Of a DNA stretch of 64,000 bases, positions 25,909 to 38,279 are shown one piece after another. Location of the stretch: positions 296,224,642-296,288,641 of the forward strand of contig CM040123.1 of NCBI GenBank assembly GCA_022559845.1, written 5' to 3'. This DNA is from Amorphophallus konjac. Lineage: Eukaryota > Streptophyta > Magnoliopsida > Alismatales > Araceae. Under the pieces are notes generated by a model. That model had not been told where the DNA came from and ran no database searches. It saw only the letters and a program-made list of their open reading frames with translations. The position numbers and the translations under genes are program-made. Numbering within the stretch: the stretch's first letter is position 1; every line of letters begins with the position of its first letter.

Positions 25909-26420
25909 CATTATCTGTCTCAAATCCGTCTGAAAATCCGACGCAAACCATATTTGTAACGGAATTCCGACGGATTTAAGACGGGAATCGACCGTCTGAA
26001 ATTCTTAGTCACAAATTTGTGACAGTTAACTTATCTGTCTGAAATTCCGTCTGAAATTAAGACAGAATAAATTTCGGTCACAAATTCCGTCTAAATCTCA
26101 TACGATAAAATTTCCGTATGTAACTGTCAGTCCGAAATTATCCGTCTGTATTTCATACGGTTTTTAAGACAGATTTATAATCCGTTGTAAATACCGTCAG
26201 TAATCCGTCTGAAAGCTTGTCTGAAATCCGTCGCTATTTCTGCCGGATATTACGACGGATTACTTTTTCGTCGTAACTACCGACGACGGTTCCATATGCA
26301 AATTCGTCCTAAATCCGTTGGTGTTTGAAACGGAAATCACGACGGATATTAATTTTCGTCTGAAATTACCGTCGCTATTACAAACGGAAATAGCGACGGA
26401 TCTGAAAATCCGTCTGAAAT
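25909..26420. repeat. CACTA subterminal repeat region, left
   Basis: Dense copies of TCCGTCTGAAAT and its complement ATTTCAGACGGA in both orientations, with variants such as CCGTCGCTATT and ACGGAAATAGCGACGG. In En/Spm these subterminal motifs bind TNPA. Confidence 0.9.
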
Positions 26421-26926
26421 AAAAAATATATTTTTTTAAAATGTTGAGTTTATTTATCTAATAAACCTGTTTAAAAAAATTATTGGGAACCTACTGATAA
26501 CCACAAAAAAAAACTCAACATCAATGTACCCAAATAAATAAACACCACCGAAAAAAACTCAACATCAACATAGATGTTCAAATAAATAAACACCACCAAT
26601 AAAAAAATTCAACACCATGCTGATCAAATAAATACAAAAAAAAAACACATTAACCCTCCTGATCCGTCTAAATAACATAAAACAAATATCATTAAACATC
26701 AAGAAATATCTGGTACATCGTCAATATCCTCATCATCCATATCGTCACTGCCCTGCTCATCTCCTCTGTCGCTGCCCGCAGAAGGATCCCCCTACATTAA
26801 AAAAATAATAACATTCATTCATAGATAAAAAAATTAGTGCGAAGAAATGAGCATAAATATAAATCAAACATATCAAATTGATAACTGCAGATTTTATAGA
26901 TCAACTACTAGCTTGAAACAATATTT

Positions 26927-29900
26927 AGACTCCCGGATCCGACCTGGTAGTTCATTTAAACTAAGTGTATTTTAAAACTGAACTTTGAGCGCCGAGCTCA
27001 AACCGGGCATCCGATTTGGATTCCGTCAGTTCTGACAAGTCACTTTCATCTCCCCGGTCGCGTTGGAATGATCGGCACGGCCGTCCGACCGGTATTTCTA
27101 ATTTTAGACCCCCGGACCCGACCTGGTAGTTCATTTAAACTAAGTGTATTTTAAAACTGAACTTTGAGCGCCGAGCTCAAATCGGACATCCGATTTGGAT
27201 TCCGCCAGTTCTGACAAGTCACTTTCATCACCCCGGTCGCGTTGGAATGATCAGCACGGCCGTCCGACTGGTATTTCCAATTTTAGACCCCCGGACCCGA
27301 CCTGGTAGTTCATTTAAACTAAGTGTATTTTAAAACTGAACTTTGAGCGCCGAGCTCAAACCGGACATCCGATTTGGATTCCGTCAGTTCTGAAAAGTCA
27401 CTTTAATCTCCCCGGTCGCGTTGGAATGATCGACACGGCCGTCCGACCGGTATTTCCAATTTTAGACCCCCGGACCCGACCTGGTAGTTCATTTAAACTA
27501 AGTGTATTTTAAAACTGAACTTTGAGCGCCGAGCTCAAACCGGGCATCCGATTTGGATTCCGTCAGTTCTGACAAGTCACTTTCATCTCCCCGGTCGCGT
27601 TGGAATGATCAGCACGGCCGTCCGACCGGTATTTCCAATTTTAGACCCCCGGACCCGACCTGGTAGTTCATTTAAACTAAGTGTATTTTAAAACTGAACT
27701 TTGAGCGCCGAGCTCAAACCGGGCATCCGATTTGGATTCCGTCAGTTCTGACAAGTCGCTTTCATCTCCCCGGTCATGTTGGAATGATCGGCACGGCCGT
27801 CCGATCGGTATTTCCAATTTTAGACCCCCGGACCCGACCTGGTAGTTCATTTAAACTAAGTGTATTTTAAAACTGAACTTTGAGCGCCGAGCTCAAACCG
27901 GGCATCCGATTTGGATTCCGTCAGTTCTGACAAGTCACTTTCATCTCCCCGGTCACGTTGGAATGATCGGCACGGCCGTCCGACCGGTATTTACAATTTT
28001 AGACCCCCGGACCCGACCTGGTAGTTCATTTAAACTAAGTGTATTTTAAAACTGAACTTTGAGCGCCGAGCTCAAACCGGGCATCCGATTTGGATTCCGA
28101 CAGTTCTGACAAGTCACTTTCATCTCCCCGGTCGTGTTGGAATGATCGGCACGGTCGTCCGACCGATATTTCCAATTTTAGACCCCCGGACCCGACCTGG
28201 TAGTTCATTTAAACTAAGTGTATTTTAAAACTGAACTTTGAGCGCCGAGCTCAAACCGGACATCCGATTTGGATTCCGCCAGTTCTGACAAGTCACTTTC
28301 ATCTCCCCGGTCGCGTTGGAATGATCGGCATGGCCGTCCGACCGGTATTTACAATTTTAGACCCCCGGACCCGACCTGGTAGTTCATTTAAACTAAGTGT
28401 ATTTTAAAACTGAACTTTGAGCGCCGAGCTCAAACCGGGCATCCGATTTGGATTCCGTCAGTTCTGACAAGTCACTTTCATCTCCCCGGTCGTGTTGGAA
28501 TGATCGGCACGGCCGTCCGACCGGTATTTACAATTTTAGACCCCCGGACCCGACCTGATAGTTCATTTAAACTAAGTGTATTTTAAAACTGAACTTTGAG
28601 CGCCGAGCTCAAACCGGGCATCCGATTTGGATTCCGTCAGTTCTGACAAGTCACTTTCATCTCCCCGGTCACGTTGGAATGATCGGCACGGCCGTCCGAC
28701 CGGTATTTACAATTTTAGACCCCCGGACCCGACCTGGTAGTTCATTTGAACTAAGTGTATTTTAAAACTGAACTTTGAGCGCCGAGCTCAAACCGGACAT
28801 CCGATTTGGATTCCGTCAGTTCTGAAAAGTCACTTTAATCTCCCCGGTCGCGTTGGAATGATCGGCACGGCCGTCCGACCGGTATTTCTAATTTTAGACC
28901 CCCGGACCCGACCTGGTAGTTCATTTAAACTAAGTGTATTTTAAAACTGAACTTTGAGCGCCGAGCTCAAACCGGGCATCCGATTTGGATTCCGTCAGTT
29001 CTGACAAGTCACTTTCATCTCCCCGGTCGCGTTGGAATGATCAGCACGGCCGTCCGACCAGTATTTCCAATTTTAGACCCCCGGACCCGACCTGGTAGTT
29101 CATTTAAACTAAGTGTATTTTAAAACTGAACTTTGAGCGCCGAGCTCAAACCGGGCATCCGATTTGGATTCCGTCAGTTCTGACAAGTCACTTTCATCTC
29201 CCCGGTCGTGTTAGAATGATCGGCACGGCCGTCCGACCGGTATTTCCAATTTTAAACCCCCGGACCCGACCTGGTAGTTCTTTTAAACTAAGTGTATTTT
29301 AAAACTGAACTTTGAGAGCCGAGCTCAAACCGGGCATCCGATTTGGATTCCGTCAGTTCTGACAAGTCACTTTCATCTCCCCAGTCACGTTGGAATGATC
29401 GGCACGGCCGTCCGACCGGTATTTACAATTTTAGACCCCCGGACCCGACCTGGTAGTTCATTTAAACTAAGTGTATTTTAAAACTGAACTTTGAGCGCCG
29501 AGCTCAAACCGGGCATCCGATTTGGATTCCGTCAGTTCTGACAAGTCACTTTCATCTCCCCGGTCGTGTTGGAATGATCGGCACAGCCGTCCGACCGGTA
29601 TTTCCAATTTTAGACCCCCGGACCCGACCTGGTAGTTCATTTAAACTAAGTGTATTTTAAAACTGAACTTTGAGCGCCGAGCTCAAACCGGGCATCCGAT
29701 TTGGATTCCGTCAGTTCTGACAAGTCACTTTCATCTCCCCGGTCGTGTTGGAATGATCGGCACGGCCCTCCAACCGGTATTTCTAATTTTAGACCCCCGG
29801 ACCCGACCTGGTAGTTCATTTAAACTAAGTGTATTTTAAAACTAAACTTTGAGCGCCGAGCTCAAACCGGGCATCCGATTTGGATTCCGTCAGTTCTGAC

Positions 29901-30523
29901 AAGTCACTTTCATCTCCCCGGTCGCGTTGGAATGATCGACACGGCCTTCCGATCGGTATTTCCAATTTTAGACCCCCGGACCCGACCTGGTAGTTCATTT
30001 AAACTAAGTGTATTTTAAAACTGAACTTTGAGCGCCGAGCTCAAACCGGGGATCCGATTTGGATTCCGTCAGTTCTGACAAGTCACTTTCATCTCCCCGG
30101 TCGTGTTGGAATGATCGGCACGGCCATCCGACTGGTATTTACAATTTTAGACCCCCGGACCCGACCTAATAGTTCATTTAAACTAAGTGTATTTTAAAAC
30201 TGAACTTTGAGCGCCGAGCTCAAACCAGACATCCGATTTGGATTCCGTCAGTTCTGATAAGTCACTTTCATCTCCCCGGTCACGTTGGAATGATCGGAAC
30301 GGCCGTCCGACTGGTATTTACAATTTTAGACCCCCGGACCCGACCTGGTAGTTCATTTAAACTAAGTGTATTTTAAAACTGAACTTTGAGCGCCGAGCTC
30401 AAACCGGGCATCCGATTTGGATTCCGTCAGTTCTGACAAGTCACTTTCATCTCCTCGGTCGCGTTGGAATGATCGGCACGGCCGTCCGATCGGTATTTCC
30501 AATTTTAGACCCCCAGCCCCCGG
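26927..30523. repeat. 179-bp satellite array, 20 copies
   Basis: The phrase CTGGTAGTTCATTTAAACT, or a one-base variant, recurs at 26944 plus exact multiples of 179 bp up to 30345, i.e. 20 monomers without any net length change. Monomers differ mainly by single substitutions. The array lies wholly inside the modelled last intron (26792-30617) of the TNPA-type gene. No gene is seen in it. Confidence 0.97.
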
Positions 30524-32113
30524 ATTTTCTCAATTCTTCTGAAGTAAATGAGTTTTAAAATTAATAATGAACATAATTGAGTAATTCCATCAAAATAAAA
30601 ACATAGTAAACACTCACCTGTGCGGGCTGTGATGTGGTGGTGGTTGATTTCTGAGGGACCATTCCGCTCTGGGAGAGGAGGCCACTAATTGCCTGCAAGA
30701 ATACTGACACTTGGCTAGAGATCTCTTGCTGGAAATGCTGCTGCTGCCGCTGCATATCAGAAATCTGCGATCGGACCATGTCCATCATGTCGTTGGCAGA
30801 AGCGCTGGGGGCAACGGAGGGTATAGTGAAGGCACTGCCACTGGAAGATGTATAGCTAGAACTCGCACATGCTGATGTCACCGCGCTTGCGTCTAGGCTC
30901 TCCCCAAAACCATATAGTCGGCCTTTCTTCGGTACGCCAGCTGTTGCCACCCACTCCACCGGATCGAACTCCGGCTGCTGCGTGTCTCCCTCCCCGTACT
31001 TCTCTGTCACTGCTTTGCTATATGTTTCCTACAAATTGAATAAAATAACTAGTCAATTTCATATGAATTACATGCCGATTTAAATGAACGGTACAAGTTA
31101 CATATGTAGATAAACTTACCGCTGCTGACTTAGCTGTGTCACTCACAAAATCATTAGTCCCCTTCTTTTTGTGTGTTCTGTCGAACACCTCGAGGAACGA
31201 CGGAGGTCAATTAAGCTCCACAGCCTGTTATACAATTCATAGTAAAAAAAAGTCAAATATTGGGATAAATTGTAAGAAGATAAATTGGTATATTACTTAC
31301 CAATTTTTGTTTATGAGCCGCATAAGAGATGGACCCACTCGTATGCAAATTTGAACCTGGTTTTGACGCCCTGTTTGCTTTGGCTTTTTCGGACTTTTCT
31401 ATCCACTTGGGGTCGGCAAAATGGTCACAAGATATCTCCCAATCCTCCTGCCTCATCCATAGAGGGCGATGCGCCTTCCACAATTGTCGGTCTTCACTCC
31501 TCCCACTCAATTTTTTAGCGTGTGCTCGGGCCTCATGTATTTTCCTCTTGTAACTTGAGAGCATAGTAGACTCCCAGGCACGACGACATCTCGCCGCGTC
31601 ATGTCCACATGTGAATTGAAAAGACCGCTGTAAATCAATTGCTTTTCACACTTAGTATAAAGTTGTAAATTGACTTTGGGAAATACTTGAATTAAATGAC
31701 GTAATTACTTACTAAGAACATGTTGTACAATAAATCGCGGACGGACATCGGAAAATCTCTGAAAGTGGAAGCTGCCCCGGGCACATGTGCCAACATGAGT
31801 TCGGTGGAATGATGGACAGCGCCGTGGGGTTCAAATTTCATACTGCAATTGCAAATGTCAAAATATTCATATTAGACAGTTGAGGGCTAATTAATGTAAT
31901 ATAACCTTATAGATTTACCCGGATACCCAACACGGGCGACGTCTATCATGGGTCGTGCCTCCCTCGTGACAACTGCCGACATCGTCAAGGGGCTGACTGG
32001 TGGGGGTGGGCCCTGTACAAGTGGGAGGTGGTGGGAGGGCACTGAGACCTGCAAGAATTTATTGTCATGTGGAGTGATACATATACTGCGAACATATAAT
32101 TAAATATACATAC

Positions 32114-32995
32114 CTACAGCGGGAGGTGGTGGGGGTGGCATATGCACAACAAGTGGGAGGGCACTGAGACCTGCAAGAATTTATTGTCATGTGGAGTGAT
32201 ACATATACTGCGAACATATAATTAAAATATACATACCTGCAGCGGGAGGTGGCGGGGGTGGCGTATGCACAACAGGTGGGAGGCCACTAAGACCTGTAAG
32301 AATTTATTGTCATGTGGAGTGATACATATAATGCGAACATATAATTAAAATATACATACCTGCAGCGGGAGGTGGTGGGGGTGGCGTATGCACAACAGGT
32401 GGGAGGCCACTGAGTCCTGCAAGAATTTATTGTCATGTGGAGTGATACATATAATGCGAACATATAATTAAAATATACATACCTGTAGCGGGAGGTGGTG
32501 GGGGTGGCGTATGCACAACAGGTGGGAGGCCACTGAGACCTGTAAGAATTTATTGTCATGTGGAGTGATACATATAATGCGAACATATAATTAAAATATA
32601 CATACCTACAGTGGGAGGTGGTGGGGGTGGCCTATGCACAACAGGTGGGAGGCCACTAAGACCTGCAAGAATTTATTGTCATAAGTAGAACAAATATTGA
32701 AGAATTTAAATTAAAATATACATACATGATCCTCGAGTCTTTTTGCCACTGAGACCTGCAAGAATTTATTGTCATGTGGAGTGATACAAATATTGCGAAC
32801 ATATAATTAAAATATACATACCTGCAGCGGGAGGTGGTGGGAGTGGCGTATGCACAACAGGTGGGAGGCCATTGAGACCTGCAAGAACTTATTTTCATAA
32901 GTAGAACAAATGTTCAAGAATTTAAATTAAAATATACATACCTGTAGCGGGAGGTGGTGGCGTATGTACAAGTGGTGGTGAGCCGACACTTGCAC
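32114..32995 (-). repeat. Tandem exon+intron duplication coding a Pro-rich repeat
   Basis: Units of 123 bp (32114, 32237, 32360, 32483, 32606 exon ends, exactly spaced) each contain a 57-nt exon with its own AG acceptor and GT donor (AG|GT...CAG|GTATGT). Each exon adds 19 residues of the type LSGLPPVVHTPPPPPPAAG and keeps phase 1-1. Further diverged units lie at 32822-32878, 32726-32755 (only 30 nt, still in phase) and 32942-32995 (54 nt). Confidence 0.9.
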
Positions 32996-33282
32996 CTATA
33001 AATAAATTCTTTTAAGTTTGTAAATAATTAAAATATTTATATAGCTAACTTATTGATCAAATATACCTGTGTCTGAAGAAGATGGTAGCGAGGAGGTAGT
33101 AGTGCCCCTCTCACTGCTAGATCTCCTCCCACCCCTAGTACGACCTCCTCGCACCATTTCCTTATTAATAACAAAACAAATAATACATATTAATCCACAA
33201 TTATATAAGGCTAGACAAATGTTATTTAAAATTATGCTTAAAAGTAAGAATCTTCTTACTAAATTATCAAAACATGCCTCCC

Positions 33283-36200
33283 TCATGTTGATATATCTTG
33301 CTCAACTTCATCATCTTCGTCATCCATAGTAGTCTCATGAGATTCAAAATCTTCGTCTTCATCTGATTCTTCCTCCCCTCTAACATCAACATTTAGCTCC
33401 GTCGGATCGACTTCTTCCACGCCATCTCGCGTACGTAATGACAGTGGCTCATCAGATTCGTCCATATTAAACCTAGAGGAACCGACAACGCCAACTTCGT
33501 CTGATTGATAATATTCAGCACGAGCAACCTCTGAGACATCTCCACTCATAGTTAACTCATAAGTGGGAAAAAGTTTTGAATTAACCCTGCAAACTGCCCA
33601 CCAATCTCTATTCTTGGATGATGGATAGCTTGAATAGTACACTTGCTGGGCTTGTGCGGCTAAAATGAACGGTTCATAGGTCTTAAGTTTAAACCTATGC
33701 TTGACATTGACAATCCCATAATTTGTGTCATGTAGAACAAAATTAGGATCAAACCATTGACACTTAAATATGTATACATGATTGTCTTGTCCCAAATACT
33801 GAAGTTCTAAGACTTCTTCAAGAATACCATAGTAGTCCAATTCCATTTCATTGTATAAACTTCCCTTCACACATACGCCGCTGTTCATCGTAGACTTATT
33901 TCGCCCATAATCCCTTGTATGAAATTTGTATCCATTCACAATATATCCCGGATAGGCACGTGTCTGGTTCGAGGGGCCATAACTTATCTGTTGTACTCTT
34001 TGATCAGTAATGAGACCTTGTTCAACCTATATTCAAATTAGAGTAGTTAAAATAATAACAATTACCTCAACATACGTAAATACAAACATATATATTCAGA
34101 GTTCACACTAACTCGGTTTCTTTGCCATTTGGAAAAAAACTTCTCGCGTTCTTTTTCAATCTCCACATCCTGGATATTTGGACATTTTTCAGCTAATTCT
34201 GAATCAAATTGTCTACAATATAAATGTAGCACCCCGTAAAAAAATGATTAAAAAAATTTGATAAAGCCAATGTATAGACTTTGTGAAGTCAATGTTGTAT
34301 AGACTTTGAGGAAGCCAATGTATAGACTTTGAGGAAGCCAATGTATAGACTTTGAGGAAGTATAGACTTTGAGGAAGCCAATGTATAGACTTTGAGGAAG
34401 CCAATGTATAGACTTTGTGAAGTCAATGTTGTATAGACTTTGAGGAAGCCAATGTATAGACTTTGTGAAGCCAATGTATAGACTTTGAGGAAGCCAATGT
34501 ATGGACTTTGAGGAAGTGAATGTATAGACTTTGAGGAAGTCAATGTATAGACTTTGAGGAAGCCAATGTATAGACTTTGAGGATGTATAGACTTTGAGGA
34601 AGCCAATGTATAGACTTTGAGGAAGCCAATGTATAGACTTTGTGAAGTCAATGTTGTATAGACTTTGAGGATGTATAGACTTATGGAGTTGCTGGAAATG
34701 TGAATTAAGATCTTACTCAACATAAGGTTCAATCTCGAGGCAATTCAAAAGAATATATATCTCAGCGGCGTGCAACTCTCTATCTTCGAGCGTGCGAGTC
34801 AAGCAACGTCCGAACGCACGTCCAGGATGTTTAAATATGGAGAGCCGATCGGACGATTCATCCACTCCCCCATCATCATTACGTGGAGGTCGAGTACGAC
34901 GAGTTTGAATCTCTGGCTCAAAGTACATAGAACAGAAGTTCGAAATTTCTTCAAGAATGTATGCCTCAGCAATCGAACCCTCCACCTGTGCCTTGTTGCG
35001 AACTTTCATTTTTAATTCATGCATGCACCTACAACAACAAGTCAGATGGCAACAATATGTAGCGGCTATGGACGACTTATAAGTTAACAAAAATTGTCAC
35101 ATACCTCTCAAATGGATACATCCATCGAAATTGTACTGGACCTCCGACGATAGCCTCATATGGCAAATGAACGACCAGGTGCTCCATCGAATCAAAGAAT
35201 GCCGGAGGAAATATCTTCTCTAGCTTGCAAATGGTTGTGACAACTTCTTGTTCGATAGTTTGTACATCCCGAAGTCTGAGTTCAGATGCACATAAAATCT
35301 TGAAAAATTGACTCATCTCAGCTAGTGCTCCCCATATCTGCTTTGGCAACAAATCACGAAATGCAATGGGCAGTAGCCTCTCCATGAACACATGACAGTC
35401 GTGACTTTTCATACCATATATTTTCCCCTCATTAACATTCACACAACGGGCTATGTTGGATGCATATCCATCTGGGAATCTCAATTGTTTCAACCACTGG
35501 CATACTTCCTTGATCTGTGTATCATGAAGCACATAAGTTGCTTTAGGCTGCACAGTTTTGCCATTGACACTTTGTAGTTCCAGTTCTGGACGTCTACAAA
35601 GCATCTTTAAATCCATACGTACTTTGGCGTTGTCCTTTGTTTTCCCTTTAACATTCATGATCGTATTGAACACATTATCAAAAAAATTCTTCTCGGTATG
35701 CATGACATCCAGATTGTGTCGTACAAGAAGAGTTGACCAATAAGGTAATTCCCAAAAAATGCTTTTCTTGACCCAGTTGTGATCCTTTCCAAAATTAGGG
35801 AGTTGCCGTGTGCTACCAGACAATTGAACTACATCTGGTAAATTGTGCACCCGTGACGCCATATGTAGACCCGACACCCGTTGCAAGTCAGCTTCATCCA
35901 TTTCAACAGTATTTTTTTTAAACGAGTCTTTTTGCCTTCGAAAAGGATGGTCACTTGGTAGCAACCGCCGATGGCAATCAAACCAGCAGCTTTTCCCCCC
36001 ATGTTTCAATACAAATGATTTGGTATCTTCCATACAGTAAGGACATGCTAGCCTCCCATGTGTGCTCCAACCAGATAGCATTCCATATGCAGGGAAGTCA
36101 CTTATTGTCCACATCAGTGCAGCCTTCATAATAAAATTTTTCTTCCTATATGCATCATAAGTAACAACTCCATCAGTCCATACAAATTTGAGCTCATCAA

Positions 36201-37341
36201 TCAACGGCCTGAGATATATGTCCAATTTTTTTCCAGGACTTTTTGGACCAGGAATTACTAGGGACAAAAACAGATTTTCTCGCTTCATGCACATGTGCGG
36301 CGGAAGGTTGTACGGTGTCATGAACACTGGCCAACAAGAATAAGCTGCCACTGAACCACCGAATGGATTAAAGCCATCTGTGCATAAACCCAATCGAACA
36401 TTACGTGACTCCCTTGAAAAGGCAAGATGAGTACGACTAAAGTGAGTCCAAGCTTCACCATCGGCAGGATGACTGATTATATCATCGGCACGACGTACTC
36501 TTTCGGTGTGCCATGTCATATGCCGAGCCGTCTTTGAGGACATATACAGTCGCTGCAGCCTAGGCACAAGAGGGAAGTATCGCAACGCCTTGTAAGGTAC
36601 ATCTTTTGCCTTTGAATTGACCCCCCCCCCCTTAGGTTTGAATCTGTCATGGCCACAAATGGAACATGATATCTTATCTGCATCATCTTTGTAATATAAC
36701 ATACAATGATTCGGACATGCATCTATTTTCACATATCCAAGTCCTAAGTCATTGACCATCTTTTTTGCACGGTAAAAAGTTTCTGGCAACTTCTCGTCTC
36801 GAGGCAACATACTCTTGATCAAGAGGAGGAGACGGTCAAAATAAGTCTCACTGATGTGAAATTCAGATTTCAAGTTCAACAACTGTGACACTGCAGACAA
36901 TCGAGTGTGATTTTCACAACCATCCCACAGCGGCTCATCAGCATCCCTAAGTAGTTCATAAAATCTTCCGGCTGTCTTATTCGGCGCTTCATCGTGAATA
37001 TTAAAACTAGGACCAGCAGCATCTACAACCATATCCACGTACCCACTTGTGCCTGCAATATTGTCGGGCTCATACCTCAAGAATTGCTCACCATGACACG
37101 TCCAATTCGTATAACCACCCACGAACCCTTTCGTGTACAAATGATGTTGCACATCCCATGTTGAACACCACCTCAAGTTTCTACAACTTGAACAAGGGCA
37201 TCGAATGTGACCGTCGCGATCTATTGCTGCATTTGGATTCCCCAATGCAAATTGAATGAAACTCTCAACCCCAAGCTTAAAGTCATCTGACACCACCCGG
37301 TCAACTATTCTACGATACATCCATGAACGATCTATCGACAT
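33283..37341 (-). CDS. CACTA TNP2-type transposase, intact 1130-aa reading frame
   Basis: Transposase of the CACTA superfamily, which cuts the CACTA termini. The modelled exons are 37341-35105, 35028-34717, 34212-34113 and 34026-33283; junctions are GT-AG and phases agree (2237+312+100+744 nt, 1130 aa) with no internal stop. Domains: transposase-associated Cys motif near residues 45-60 (CPCSSCRN); Transposase_21 core with LGLCTDGFNPFG and LDVMHTEKNFFDN; the DUF4218 block (WALAEM to PFER, then KVRNKAQVEGSIAEAYI); and DUF4216 (NSGVCVKGSLYN, YYGILEEVLELQY, WFDPN). The start was chosen at MSIDRSWMYRRIVD, just after a likely acceptor. A run of ten C at about 36624 encodes Gly codons. Intron 34213-34716 is mostly the AAGTCTATACA-type array. 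It is likely the helper gene for this family, if expressed. Confidence 0.9.
34255..34690 (-). repeat. AAAGTCTATACATTGGCTTCCTC array in a TNP2 intron
   Basis: About 18 copies of TATAGACTTTG(A/T)GGAAGCCAATG in plus orientation (minus: CATTGGCTTCCTCAAAGTCTATA), with some units shortened. It fills most of the 504-bp intron between TNP2 exons 2 and 3. The core AAGTCTATACA is the same as in LTR E, in opposite orientation. Confidence 0.95.
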
Positions 37342-38279
37342 TTTGCCTGCACCCAATAAATGACAATACACATCCTAACTTTCAAATCATTACTCATAAT
37401 ATTACACCCGACCCTTTCCTCACATCGTTCATCATAGACCATTTGCAGTTGGAAGAGGAATATTGATTAGATTATCACTTTTTAACCCATCCATGAAGGT
37501 TTGATCGCACAATCACTTACTATATGTGCTGCACGATTTGCTAAAAATTTCGGCATCATCTCCCCACACTTCTCCGATATACCAAATATATTTATTGATT
37601 TTGAAATTTTCTTAAACACTTACAAGTAAGTGGTTAAGAAAACACTCAAAATCAATAATGGTATATCAGAGAAGAGTGAGGAGACACAACCGAAATTCTC
37701 AACAAAACATACAAACACATATAGTAAATAACTGCCTAAGTGCGATCAAACATTCACAGACTGTCCAAACGGGACAATTCAAGACTTTGAGGTAGATATA
37801 TATATTCTCATAAACAAATGAGAACATACACATCAAACCCAAAGTCTTGAACGGGAAGGCACATTGACACGGTTTTAACGCGCTCTCCTGAGGTGCGTGT
37901 AATGTTAGGTCGCACCCACGCACCTCAGCTCACAGGGAATACCCCATACATTTATATAACATAAAATTAAATAACAACGCAATTATCATTATGGACATAT
38001 CAAATTAAATAACACCCAAATTACAAAATTTTTCAAATGAAGAACATCGAAGCTAAACAATCTACATTTTTTAGTCAAATTAACATCAAATTTCTATTAA
38101 AATCAGATTTAAAAATATATTTACATGCAATAAAAATTCACAAAGTTTTAAATCACAAAATAATTTTTTTGGGTATTTACCTATTGCTATAGAGAATTCT
38201 GATTTCTTTGCATTTATCCACATCTTTGTATATATGTACTACTTAAGATGTGTGGTCATTCCATTTCTCTATATCTTCT
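37342..38279. other. CACTA 5' non-coding region with three foldbacks
   Basis: AT-rich sequence upstream of TNP2. An imperfect inverted repeat with arms of about 130 bp (37493-37622 and 37627-37756) is followed by a second of about 40 bp (37771-37811 and 37818-37858, core CAAGACTTTG/CAAAGTCTTG) and a perfect 12-bp one, CTGAGGTGCGTG (37889-37900) with CACGCACCTCAG (37917-37928). No coding motif was found. The TNP2 promoter or leader intron is expected here. Confidence 0.75.

Larger units (their letters stand above)
26699..33157 (-). pseudogene. TNPA/Ptta-type CACTA protein (plant transposase_24), one premature stop
   Basis: The modelled exons (minus) are 33157-33067, 32995-32942, 32878-32822, 32755-32726, 32662-32606, 32539-32483, 32416-32360, 32293-32237, 32170-32114, 32048-31919, 31842-31713, 31627-31301, 31224-31120, 31028-30618 and 26791-26699. 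All junctions are GT-AG and phases agree over 571 codons. It starts MVRGGRTRGG, then a Pro-rich repeat, then DLLYNMF, RSFQFTCGHDAARCRRAWE, WKAHRPLWMRQEDWE and a DRTHKKKGTNDF block (the Ptta/En-Spm family), a coiled Gln-rich segment and an acidic tail (GDPSAGSDRGDEQG). TNPA-type proteins bind subterminal repeats. An in-frame TGA at 31209-31207 stands where the family has Arg (CGA), removing the C-terminal third. Whether the last exon is spliced across 3.8 kb is inference. Confidence 0.8.

Noticed and set aside
26927..30523. Centromeric satellite
   Set aside because: The period is right, but the array is only 3.6 kb, sits inside CACTA boundaries and within a gene model, so it does not by itself mark a centromere.
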